Assembly (NCBI GenBank): GCA_000149265.1
Contig: CH003236.1
Coordinates: 924,564-988,563 of the forward strand
Length of the DNA: 64,000 nt
Source: Ciona savignyi
Lineage: Eukaryota > Chordata > Ascidiacea > Phlebobranchia > Cionidae
Direction: 5' to 3'
Positions within the stretch are counted from its first letter, which is position 1. Every line of letters starts with the position of its first letter. Both the position numbers and the translations under genes were made by a program. Under the pieces are notes generated by a model that ran no database searches, was not told where the DNA came from, and was given only the letters and a program-made list of their open reading frames with translations. Positions 37,901 to 49,400 of the stretch are shown here, piece by piece.

Positions 37901-40900
37901 AATGATTGATCACTTGATTAGCGTGATTCACATTATTAGTCTCGCGTTTTGCGGCTTCTTTTCGGAAACTTCGCTTTAAAAGCTGTTTTCAGTTCATCGT
38001 TACCGAACAATTTTAATGGGAATGAAAAACAAAAAACGTGTTTTAAGTACAGCGTTAATAAGCACACGTGTGGCGCATTTTTTTGGCCAAAAGTTTAGAG
38101 TTATTTTAATGTTGTTTTAATTACGTTGATGTTAACTCACAAAAACCTTAATTGACTCTAAAAGCTTTGGCCGAATTTAAAACCGGTTTAAAAATTTAGG
38201 GAAAGGTGTTCTTAGTCTTAGGGATGGTTAGAGACACCAATATAGAACAAGATAAGCTAATCGATTTGCAAAATTATACGAGAGTTAAAGTTGGGAAAAT
38301 AAAGTGCAAAAATGCAGATTTGTCGCTGTTTAGATAGATGAGGGTATAGATATAAACGTTCGCCGTTCATATCAAGCAATCTTCCCTGTTAGAAAGGATA
38401 AGATCTCGGTATTCGCGGTTTGCGCGTGTTTTTGGTTTAGATAAATTGTCTGCATTTTATATACCCAAAGCCGAGTTAATATTTTCGTGATTAGACAGCG
38501 CTAAACACCAATCAAAAGTCAATTTAGGCCGCGAGATATTCAGATAAAATCAACCAGTTTTATGAATGTTTACACCACACAACCTTTCTTCACTATACAG
38601 CAGTATACAAAGTTAATAATTGCAATCCACGAAATAGCAAAATTACAATATTAAAAACACAAGTTAAACAATGAATGCGAATGTCGTATAAGAGCAGAAG
38701 CGACAAATGAAGCTCATGACATTTTTGCGAGTACCACGTTTCGACCGGTAATTCCTATGACGAGCCTACCATCACTACATGTTTCTATTGTGGCAATTCG
38801 GCAAGAGTGCTTAAATTAAATTATTTAATTTTAACTGATCATCAAACTTTTCCGCAGGTCGCAATAAAAGTTTTACAAGAAAATTATTCACCAACTCAAC
38901 TTGACTTGTTTAATAAAGAACTTGAAATATTTTCAAAAATCGAGCACAATAATGTGGCTTGCCTAAAGGTGAGATCGGAGTAACCTTATATCACAGCAAG
39001 CAATTAAATACATAGTTGTTTGTTTGAAATTGCGTTGAACAGCTGGTGTGCTTACAAAGGTTGACTTTTTTGTATATTTACGGCGATTTGCGGGATAGCA
39101 TATTATCATGTAATCCGTTAATCCCTTTAGCATTAATTTGTTTTCCACCATACCACCACTCATTTGTTTTTTAATGACGTGTATATGACGTACATCGCGT
39201 GTTGCGGTTGAAACGTGGAAGCAGATTTGATGTTTGTTGATAAACACTTGAATTGCGTTGTTGAATTGTTACGTGATCATATGGATTATCTAGTTAAAGT
39301 CATGTGAATCGCAATATTTTCGACAACAGGTGTAAAAAGATGCCGTGTTACATTTTAACAGAAAAGTCGTGTTTAACAGTATTAATATGCAACAGTCTTC
39401 AATCCAAAACACATTCGAATGTTTTTTGATCGTTGTGTCACGAATGTGTAAAAGTTTTTAAATAGCATAATCCAGTATATATTTGTTTCGCTAAATTACC
39501 AAGACACTTTTTATCTTGCTGTTGTGACGTCATTGCGGTGATTCGTTATCAATCACTGGTCATGTGCCAATGCATGGGTGTTAAGGATCAGGTTTATTTA
39601 AGGTCTTCCTTTGTTCCACAGGCGGCATCAAACCAGCCGAGATGCATGCTGTTCGAGTTCAGCGATTTCCCATCTTTGCACGACCACCTTGTCATGCACT
39701 CACCTGCTAATGACGTCACAAAGCCACCGATCGACAACAATGCGAGTCACGCGAACTTCGTAAGCATGTCGGTCCAGGTGAGTTCATAAGCTTGGTTGGT
39801 AATCGTGCACTGGCGCAATACACTACCACCCGTTGTTTCAGCTGCGTGGGAAAAGTGCCCATGATAGTTCTGTGTGTGTTACGTAATATATTCAGAATGG
39901 AAGCACGAATCGCTATGCATATCTATTCATTCAACAACTCTTCACCTAGTATTGAGTTTATACCATTGTCAAATTATCTTCATTCATAAGAGTCATGTAC
40001 CAGTCTAACTGGTCCGTTGTTAAGCCGATCACATCAATATCTTAGAGGCGTCACTATAAGTGATAGCAGCTGCTGCATGAAATACACCACCCTTTGTTCC
40101 TCCGGGGCCACACATCTTGAATACACACCCGGCACTTGCCACTGAATACCGCTGACGCTAAACCACTTTATGCCTGAAAGCCGCATCAACTTAAACACCA
40201 CTTAACCCAGGTCGCCGCCGGAATGGAATATCTCTCAACCCAAAACTTTGTGCACCGAGATTTGGCCGCGAGGAATGTTCTGATGTTCAGTGATGGAACT
40301 CTGAAGATCTCGAACCTTGGTGTCGTGCTTGAATCCAACTCATCAAGTTACTACAAACCGACGCAGAGTAATCAAATGCTTCCGATCAGGTAATAAAATG
40401 TCGACCAATTTTCATTTTGACTGTTTTAAATATGTTAATCTTAGTAATAAATGTCGATTTGCATTTTTATCTGTTTGAAATCAATAGAAAAATGATGCAT
40501 CGTTCCTATCTTTGGTTTGCAACAAGTGCTTAAACACTTCATTCATTTGCAGATGGATGGCCCCAGAATCGATCCACAGTTGGCAGTTTTCCGACAAGAG
40601 CGCGGTTTGGTCGTTTGGGGTTCTGTTGTGGGAAATGTTCAGCTTCGGGTTACAACCTTACTGCGGCTACAGCAACCACGAGGTAAGAAAGCAAGTTTGT
40701 TACTTTTGGTCGGTTAGCTGTTTACATTGTAGGCATCATACCTATAAGATGTAAGCAAAGTTTCCACATTATAATTGTAACCGATGCATTCCAGGTGTTG
40801 GACATGATCAGCAGACGACAGTTACTCACCTGTCCTGACCAATGTCCAGCCAAAGTATATTCGCTCATGCACGAATGTTGGTGTGCACAACCAAACCAAA

Positions 40901-41627
40901 GACCAAGTTTTACAGTAAGTCCTAACTTTAACTAACATTGAATAAGTATAGTTTAATCAGATTCCGTCCGAACTAATTACATCTATATTTCGCCACCAAA
41001 TTGATTTCAAAAATTGTATTGCCCCTGTTTTGCATTTTTTAAAGACATACACTGTCCGTAAGCCTAATCGATTGTTTTTTACCCGCAGGAAATCCTGATG
41101 AAACTAAAAGGATGGCAAGACTCTGGTGTCGGAATATCCGTCAAGAACATGCCTCTTATATCCAGGTAGGATATTGTGTGGGACAATATATGAAATAAAT
41201 AACCCCGTATATTTTATGTTTCTTCGCCCTGATATCTTCGCCACTTTATGTGATACACTTACATAACATCTGTTTAATCAAGGTTTATAACAAATCTCTA
41301 TAAAATATAATAATGACGTCATTTTTCATCAGCATGACGTCACCATCCCCACCACCCGAGTACACGACCCTCCCATCTGGAACAAACTCTCCGTGGAAAA
41401 ACGTCGCTTCATCTTCCGAGAGATCTTTCCCGTCATCTCATCGCAGCAACTACCATCCTAGTGACGTCAGTCATGCGTCATCGCGTGACGACTTCCGGCA
41501 GATGGTTCCGCAACATCGATACTATCCAGTTGACGTAGTGTCGGATTCAACTGACGTTACTCAAGTTCCCTCCGATTTGGGGTTTCCCCATGAAAATAAT
41601 GACGGAATCGCAAATCGAGACACTTGA
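22972..41627 (+). CDS. ROR-family receptor tyrosine kinase-like protein, upstream copy (probable pseudokinase)
   Basis: Nineteen exons: 22972-23035, 26535-26616, 28191-28234, 30188-30305, 32950-33131, 33486-33525, 33640-33779, 35020-35219, 35558-35743, 35833-35953, 36461-36609, 36895-37017, 38858-38968, 39622-39777, 40211-40389, 40553-40682, 40795-40914, 41089-41165 and 41333-41627 (838 aa). Domains in order: signal peptide (ICVLAT, to about residue 21), Ig (64-165, Cys-Trp-Cys pattern), Frizzled cysteine-rich domain (about 180-290), kringle (about 310-393, six Cys), transmembrane segment (about 397-420), kinase (about 455-735), short Ser/Pro tail. This order defines ROR receptors of Wnt5a-type signalling. 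[10 protein letters not shown] is nearly identical to vertebrate ROR. The P-loop is GNGLFGPV, the ATP lysine is in VAIK, and the catalytic loop is HRDLAARN. The DFG motif, however, reads NLG, and subdomain IX reads SAVWSFG without its Asp. The first ATG of an ATGATG pair was taken as start. The ligand is inferred to be a Wnt from the CRD. Confidence 0.9.
40524..40910 (+). repeat. Gene-conversion tract, member 1 (ROR upstream copy)
   Basis: This 387-base block matches 58025-58411 with about 12 mismatches by eye and no indel. It covers the intron end, the 130-nt kinase exon (no difference), the whole 112-base intron (about 7 differences) and nearly all of the 120-nt exon (2 differences). Flanking exons are only about half identical at protein level. 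Confidence 0.9.
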
Positions 41628-42039
41628 TTGCTCTATACCGCAATCTAGCGGTTGTAAATTCGTTCGCAATTCAAGAGTTGGATTCGGGAGGGGGTTCCAG
41701 GAAAAGTGACAATGGTATATAACATATTTTGCGCGATGGCCAAGCCTACTATATAAATATACATTTACTAGGTCTGATCAAGTGGTTGAAAATCGGTATT
41801 TAAAATATTATTATGTTTGTCGAAAATTAACAATTTATCTGTAGCCAGTGTAATTTACAAATGGATTTTTGTGCGTGTAACAGCTTACTGCCTGTATTTA
41901 TTACGTCACATTAGCCATATAACCTCTCATTGCTTCTTCATAATTCCTATTATGACATCATATTGTCTTTCAATTGTACAGTAAGGTGTTTTGCCTTTTA
42001 CGTCGATTCTTTGTTTTGTGTAGTCTTGTGAGCCTTCGT

Positions 42040-42045
42040 ATTAAA
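42040..42045 (+). other. Candidate polyadenylation hexamer ATTAAA of the upstream ROR gene
   Basis: It lies 413 bases after the stop codon and is followed by a T-containing stretch. It is the first good hexamer noticed after the stop. The variant is common in animal genes but not decisive. Confidence 0.3.
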
Positions 42046-42589
42046 GTAGTTACAATTCAAGCGTTTTGTCGCAATACTAGGTTTATATTAATTATGAGGC
42101 AGTTGTAACGAGTAATGTAGCATTTAAAGAATATTCTTTTCATTATTGGTATGTATGTGATACAAATAATATTTCCTAAAGTAATATACCTTCGACAATC
42201 TTAGCCGAAATTGCCGCGACGTAAGCAAAATGCATTTGGTAGAAACACAACCCAGAAGTTAAGTGAACCACGTTTTTACCGGACCTGGAATTTAGCCCCA
42301 CTGAGCGCATTGCTCTATTCATTTTGTGCCGCAAGTTTTTACTAGACTAAGTTTTATATCGGTAATGGGTTCTTCGTAATTCGTTGTGTATGAGATTCCC
42401 AGAGTAGTCCGAGTGGTTACGGAATCAAAACAAACCGCTGGTCGGTTGGCTGTGTTCACAATTCAATGGCAAGTCACTTTACGAAGGTTGCCGTAACCCG
42501 GTTTAAAGGAGCAGAACAAAAAAAACTTATTGTGTCCATTCTATACAAGACAATACAGTAACTTCGGTAGGCTGACTGTAGTGCTTGAT

Positions 42590-42895
42590 GATAAAACCTG
42601 GTTTATGTGTCCGTTAGATTAGTCTGTCTTTCAGCTGAAGGGTTGCATACTCGAAACCAGTCGCTAGCTAACCAGTTGTGCCCTTAGGCAAGGCACCTAT
42701 GGACACTGCCTTAACCTAGCGGATTAATGAGTATTACTAAATTGAAGCAACTTATCAATCATACTCAACCCACTGCAATAGCTCCCATTATCCGACGGTG
42801 GGCGCGAGGTGATTTGACGATTGCCCGTACGTTAACCCACCTTTTTCCCATTTAAGAGGATAAACAGGTATATCCTATCCTATACGGCCAAACTT
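42590..42895 (+). mobile_element. tRNA-derived SINE-like element between the two ROR genes
   Basis: It has a degraded head (GTCTTTCAGCTGAAGGGTTG, then ACTCGAAACC), the CTTAGGCAAGGCAC block, a CTTAACCTAGCGGATTAATG segment, ACTAAATTGAAGCAAC and CACTGCAATAGCTC. The 3' segment GGCGCGAGGTGATTTGACGA follows, ending in a tail with repeated TATCCTATCC. This copy has both the middle and the 3' part, so it links the partial copies at 7755 and 16905. Confidence 0.6.
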
Positions 42896-45800
42896 GGAAA
42901 GCCTATATTCTATTCCATAAGTTGTCGATGGCTCACTTAGCTAGTTTGCGCATTCCACAAAAATTCCGCTAAAAACTTGGTTGACTGGGGAAAACCGTAC
43001 CACACAAATTGTACGGCGGAGGAAATTTCCAAATTACTGCTTCATCACTAACATTTCCCGTCGTCGCCCCGTTAGTTGCGCTCCTGTTAAACTTATTTCT
43101 GCTTTAAAATACGCTGAAAGACATGAAGATTTAATTATTCACGAAAAATCTCGGTGTGTTTAATGCCAATATATACATGCAGTAGGCCTTGCAAACAGTT
43201 TACAAGTTAGTTTAAGGACTGTAAGATGCATATGATGTTCAGCGACAAACTTAATCTGTACAGCAGTTTAGTAAAATTATTTTTTTATGTGACTTGTGAG
43301 CACTTAGGTTTATAATAAAATTGCTGCTAAAAGTCTACAAAATGAAGGAAAGAGATTTCGGCGATATGCCGGCTGGATTTAGTAGTTTTAGATTAGAAAC
43401 TACAGAAATATTTCTATTGATTTAAGAGGGTTTGGAATTGTATTTCACATATGCCCATCAAGATTTACGCCTGTGAAATATATAGATTGCGCAGATATGT
43501 AGAGGAGGTGAACAACTTTTGCCCGCGGAGTACAAAATATATGTAGAATCGTTAAGTATGAGCTGAATAGATATGCTTAGGTGTTATGGTTAGCAAACCA
43601 AACCGATTTTTGAAGAAATATACCGAAACACAACAATAAGTATATGGTTCCACTGGTTCTGGTTTTAAAGCTTAGTCTAGTACAAAAAACTTGCAAATTA
43701 CAAAACGTCTCAAAAATGTCTTACACGTACCGAAATTTATCATATTACACGATCGTCTCAAACATTTGTTTTGACTGCGGCGCCAATTTAAAGCACATAA
43801 TACCTTTCTTCCGTTTTACTAATATGCTCTACTGAAGTTCGGGTATAAGTCACATTGGTATCTTTTGCAAATCTGACCTAATACACACGACGATGAGGAC
43901 CAGTGATGCGCTTTGTTTCGTAGCACAACAATTGGGAACTTGATCACCATTGAAATGTGAAATATTAGTATTAGTGCAAATAAAGGGTCAACATAGAAGA
44001 TATAAATAAGATTCCAAATCGGGATTTACACTTGGTCCGAGCAGGAAAACCTATCTTGAACTTGTCTTGACCTTTTGACGTTGAGCGGTGGTACAGGACA
44101 AAATCCGTGAGTTTCCCCTGAAAAACATTTTGAAAAGAGTTTTATTTCGTATCATTTTTTAACTAAAAATGCACAAAATGTGTTTTTAAAAACGCTGAAA
44201 ACAAAATGTGACGCGTATCAGATGACACTAGAATCCTGTCTTCGTCACAGTTTAACAGAAAAATTGCGGTTTTGGCTTCTCAGGTCCAGACCACCCGTGG
44301 TCTAACCCCCAACACGCAAGTAACGACATCTAATCCATAAAACAAGGTCTACTTTAAACCCATTTGCCGTCGTTTTTTGACTCGCGACCTTAGGTCACAA
44401 AACAACGAGTAGATAGACCCAAGTATTACTAACGTTAAAAGGAATGTCAAAACGTTTACAGTTTGATAGTCATCCATAAAACGCTAGATTAGCATGTTTT
44501 AAATTATATATATTTTACAAATAAATTTAAAAATGTAAAAAATGATTAATTAAACTCAGATACAGAAATGACCCAAAATGCGTTATTGATAAAAGTAAAA
44601 ACCAAAAATGCTACATTTTATAAATTTTCCAGGCTATGAAATAGTTTTTAAACGCGTTATCTTGGGTGAAATCATTTTTTAATCGAACGTTGCTAACGAT
44701 TCCCAAAATAAATCGTAATTTTTACAATGACCAAGTTGAAATAAGTTTTATACCCAAAATTTAGCTACATCAAAAATGTGATATTTTGTTATGATCTTAA
44801 ATTATTTTTCAATAAAAATACACTCAGTAATCTCATAACCCCCATGAACAATTTGTTTCAATTACGGTGGTAAAAGTGTTTTATAGTGCCATAAACTTGT
44901 GGCTTGTTAAAAGCCTTATAAATCGAATTTTGGCAGCTCGTAAATCTATCAAAACAAAGAGAGAGTAAATGTTCCTATCAAAATGAACATCCGTTTTTAC
45001 CACATTCGATAGTAAAAAAGCGCGAAAGAACAATTAATTTAATGAATATGAAATATACAAAATTAAATGTGTAAAATATTTCAATTAAAAAAATGAGAAC
45101 GATACCCGAGACTTAATTTTTTTATGGATTTTTGTTGTCAATATACTATATTTCACTACCTACCTATAAAAAACTTTGATTTATATTTATTAATTATATT
45201 TTATTTTATTTAACCGTTTTATATACTTTTGGTAACCCTCTTATTCACACATCAAAAAACAAATATTATAATATAACAAAATTCAAACTAAGTTATGGCG
45301 AAATGTTTCTTTATTATAGCTGCTGGAACGAAAAAATACATTTACAGCATTTCTTCTGGTGCTAGAGTTTCTCGGTGATATTTTTAGCACGCAAGGCAGG
45401 TCATGCGAACAAAACAGCGCCTAGTTTTATCCCCCAACTATCTGCTGGGTTGTCCAACTTTGCTCACCTGCCATACACCTGCACTAGCTCTGACATCATT
45501 CGGGATTTAATAAAGCCTTTTGTGAAAACATATTTCGGTATTTAAGTAATTATTATTCACGAAATGGTTAAAACTAATTTTATTGTTTTAATTTGGCATT
45601 TTAACACATTTCGACGGAGTTTTTTACGAGAGTAATTTCCAACATTTCTGTACAAAATTTAAATATGTTGATTTTATTAAGACTAAATGTTCACAAGTTT
45701 TAGAACGCGTTATTTTGTAATTAAATCACTTTTCTTTTGTTATTCTAGTGATTTAGAATATCTATATGATAACCACAGACTAATTTCCTTGATTGTGTAG

Positions 45801-46485
45801 TTGATTATACAAGCTATCAAAATTTCCTTCGCCGATTTTCAGCATTCGATTGATTTGTAATTATCAACTAACGCCAGGCTTGCTAAATGCAAACGGGCTT
45901 ATCAATTCGAGATCTGCTTTGTCTTTGCAAGGTCTCGAACAAAAGATTGCCTTGGCTATGTGTGTTGACTCTTTACCAGTCTAATCGGCCATGGGCGATA
46001 ACGTAATGAGATCCGACTGCGGCTCTAATTAGCGAGCGAGAGATTGCTGCCTTTTTCGTGCGTTTTATCAGCTTTCAAAACTTGCTCCAGCAACTCGCAC
46101 AGACTATTACACCGCATCGACGGGCGAGTGGATATTATGACTTGTGTTGAAATCTAATTGTCAGTTTGACATGGAAAATTAGATCCTTTTGTAGGAGTAG
46201 CGGCGTAATTGCTTAGAATATGGTAGTCATTTATATTGGTTTCCACAGGAGTTTCATATTTTATATTCGAAACAGGTCTACTGCAACTAAATAAAAGTAT
46301 TTAATTATAGAATTGTGAATTCTTGAAAAGACGACCGACAACAATATAGGTTTCATTGATTTGCAAGTACTTCCATTTTAGAGACAAACGTATTAGAGGC
46401 CGTTTTATCAAAAAGAGTACTGCTCTGGAAGTTATCAAATACAAGCGAACATCAAAACGTCAAAAATTGAAGGATTTTAAAGAAA

Positions 46486-49400
46486 ATGCTGGAAAACCAT
46501 ATGTTCCGGTGTCTCCTAGTATTGCTGCTATGTGAAGGTAAGCTTATTATGCAGACTTCTTATCCTTAAAGCCAATCAACTGTCGTATGGAGGGATTTGT
46601 TTAGGATATACTCTCATTAATTAGATTGCCTGGAGATAATTTTGCTTCTGTAGGGAAACTAATCTTGATTGAAATGCACTTTCTGTGCTTAAAATCTTGT
46701 TACGGTTTTCTAGTTTCAAGGAAATTTTACTTCTTAGGTTACAATCAATATATTTGGAAAATCCAGTAGCACAAATGCGTTGCAAACGATGCCGTGTTTT
46801 TAGTCTTCCATATATATTGGTATTTAAATTATACCAAAGTTTGAAAAGTAAGTATTTGCAAAGTTACCGACCGGACGGGAATCGTTCAACGTTATTGGTT
46901 TATCTCTTCGACAGCTTGCCTGTCCCAGGGTTTACACCAGCAACACTGACCCTAATCCTACGACCTCTAATCTAGAATCTGGTCTTTGTTTATCCCTTCT
47001 TATGACGTCACAATCACGTTGCAGGTGCCGTTTGTTTACGTCATAATTGCGTGTATTGTTAGGTCACAAGTGGTCTCAAAACACGGCGCCATGAACGCGA
47101 AAAGTCGATTTAGAAATATTTAGATTTGTTATTTCCGAAACATCGGTAATTAGATTGCAAACAAAGTTAATGACGTAATTTCCTGCCATAAAAATGTCTC
47201 GTTTCAATGAAATCTAAAATTGACAATCGCGAGCAATTGCCTGTTGCAACTTGTTGAAAACTTGGATTTTTATGTTCAAATTTGTTTTGGTGATACATTG
47301 CAATATGATCGACACTTCCGCCGTCACTGTCCAGGTAAATGGTCACTAATCCTCTGACCAGGCCCAGTCGGGCGTGCGTTTTGAATTTCAGTCTTTCAAG
47401 CTTGATCAAAGCATAGTTGGAAATCTCTGTGAGGGTCTCTGTCATCAGCACCGCCTGCAAACACCGATATAAGTAGAGGTGGGGGTGGGCGGAATGTACC
47501 GGAGGTGAACAAAACCTTCAGGTCTTAAACCATTCGAGTCTCTGTCGTGTTTTAGATTCAGAGGGTTTACATTTACCCACACAAAAGATTTAAAAGTTTT
47601 ATATCTTAAGAATAGAAATAAAACAACTTTACACTTCGGATCCGTCACAGTACATTTGGAATTTTACGGTCGGCCCGTTTCGCGTTTTCGCACCATCGGA
47701 GTTCGATTGCTGACCGGAAGTTTCATTGTTGATTTTAAAGGTTATAAGAAAATCGTTTGTGACCTCAAAGTGCAAGCGTTCGTATGCTTTCCTCCATTGT
47801 AACGGCAGGAACACAAACAGATGGCATTGCGACTGTGCAGCGAGACAAATTAAAATTGAGCCAAAATTAAAAATCGTATTGCTTACAATACAGTATATTT
47901 TTGACACTTGCGTAAAATGTTGTCGTCAACGGTGGCGCGCTTACAAAGGTGGTCATGATGTCACGTATAAATGATTTAATGTTGCTCATTAATTTCGATC
48001 TTATTTACACGCACAACGAAGTTTAGTGCTAAAATCCATTTGTTTTCATCACAATATTCATTGTTCTAATCCGATTCTTACGTCATAGTGGTGTCTGCGA
48101 TAATTAAATCAGCTACGCGTTAATTTCCACTCCACGAAGGCGTATCTCCGCTAAAATTCGTCTCTAAACCGAATAATTGATTTAACCTGTCTAAGGGCTA
48201 AGGTAATAGGATAGTTGACCTAAAAGCTTTGACCTCTCCGTTTGTAAAGGAGATAGTGGGCAATGTCGGTCCAAGTAAAGTGCAAACGGTACAAAAAAAC
48301 TAGTCTAAACATGGTTGCATAGCTCATTTCTCCGATATTTTTAACAAGATCCACTGTCTCAAAGAATGATTTTGTTGTCACAGAAAACGTCTGACCTTGT
48401 TGTTTATTTTGATTTTTTACACCTTTTTATTTGGAGGTAATTTTTACTCCATTTGGATAACACAGTCTACACTTTAAACCACAATCCGACGTTAATTAAC
48501 CGGCCCAATAGATTTCGAAACCACAATCCCAAACCCTATCACTCCATGCTAGGCCCACGGGCTAAATTGAGTAACAGACCTAAAGTTCAAATCTAGAGCG
48601 TTCGTTTATTTTGGAAATAATACTTGAAATGGTAAAGTTCTTGCAGCGCCTAAAGCACACTTGAACTAAACTCGACTGCACCAAAACTACAAGATAATTG
48701 TCTGATATTTCTCATTTACATTTATTTGTATTTCATAGATGATTTGTATACAAATATGCATAAATGATTTGTATTTTTAACGTTGCGTTAATGAGCAGGT
48801 CGTTTGCTATTTAACGGTGATTTGTGTGCATGTGTGTATTAACGTAAATTTGGAAATGTGGGGAATATAGATAAGTGTTGTATGGGTTGCTTGCCGATGC
48901 CTAGCGTCACACAATATCAATATCCAGTAGTTGGGAAATGACCAGCTCGGGTTGCGCAAATGGCTTTAAACATGATAGGCGGAAGATATCGTTTGAATTG
49001 CCTTAAATGGTCAGTGCTGCTAGAATACGATAACGTTTGTTTATTTCTGCTTTAGTGCAATCATAGTATAGATTTTCAGCATAATTCGTCGAGGTTTTAC
49101 GTTGGCACTTTTGTACGCTTCACTCACATGATGGTTTATAAACCGGAATATTGTAAAGTTTACGCTAAAAATACCCACTGACCACAGCCTAGGGGTGCTT
49201 GGATTATCTTGACTCTGATAAAGCATGGAATGTTTGTGTTTATCCTCGACTCTACGCTGGCCGGACAGGACCTCAACGTCGATATTACAAAGGCGAATAA
49301 TGCCAGATTAGTCTAATTTCACCGCGTCATCTTGGGAGGATGCATTATGTATGTTCAGCGGGCGAACAATGTTAAGAGTGTCCCCCTTTCCAGACCAACT

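Larger units (their letters stand above)
41628..46485. other. 3' flank of the upstream ROR gene and spacer to the downstream copy
   Basis: It probably begins with the 3' UTR; an ATTAAA hexamer lies at 42040-42045. A SINE-like element follows near 42590, and another diverged tRNA-like stretch near 42407 (AGTAGTCCGAGTGGTTACGG). The interval 43000-45900 is AT-rich with no recognisable exon. The last 600 bases are more GC-balanced and are the likely promoter of the second ROR gene, with a GCGATAA motif at 45996-46001... read as GATAA at 45997-46001. Confidence 0.5.

Noticed and set aside
40517-40717. 66-codon frame repeated almost unchanged at 58027-58218
   Set aside because: It is the +1 shadow of the converted ROR kinase exon; the true frame encodes WMAPES...[10 protein letters not shown].
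47445-47648. 67-codon minus-strand frame containing [15 protein letters not shown]
   Set aside because: Between the two better frames of the cluster at 47167-47907 it looks like intron: an acceptor-like site follows it directly and it has no separate start context.
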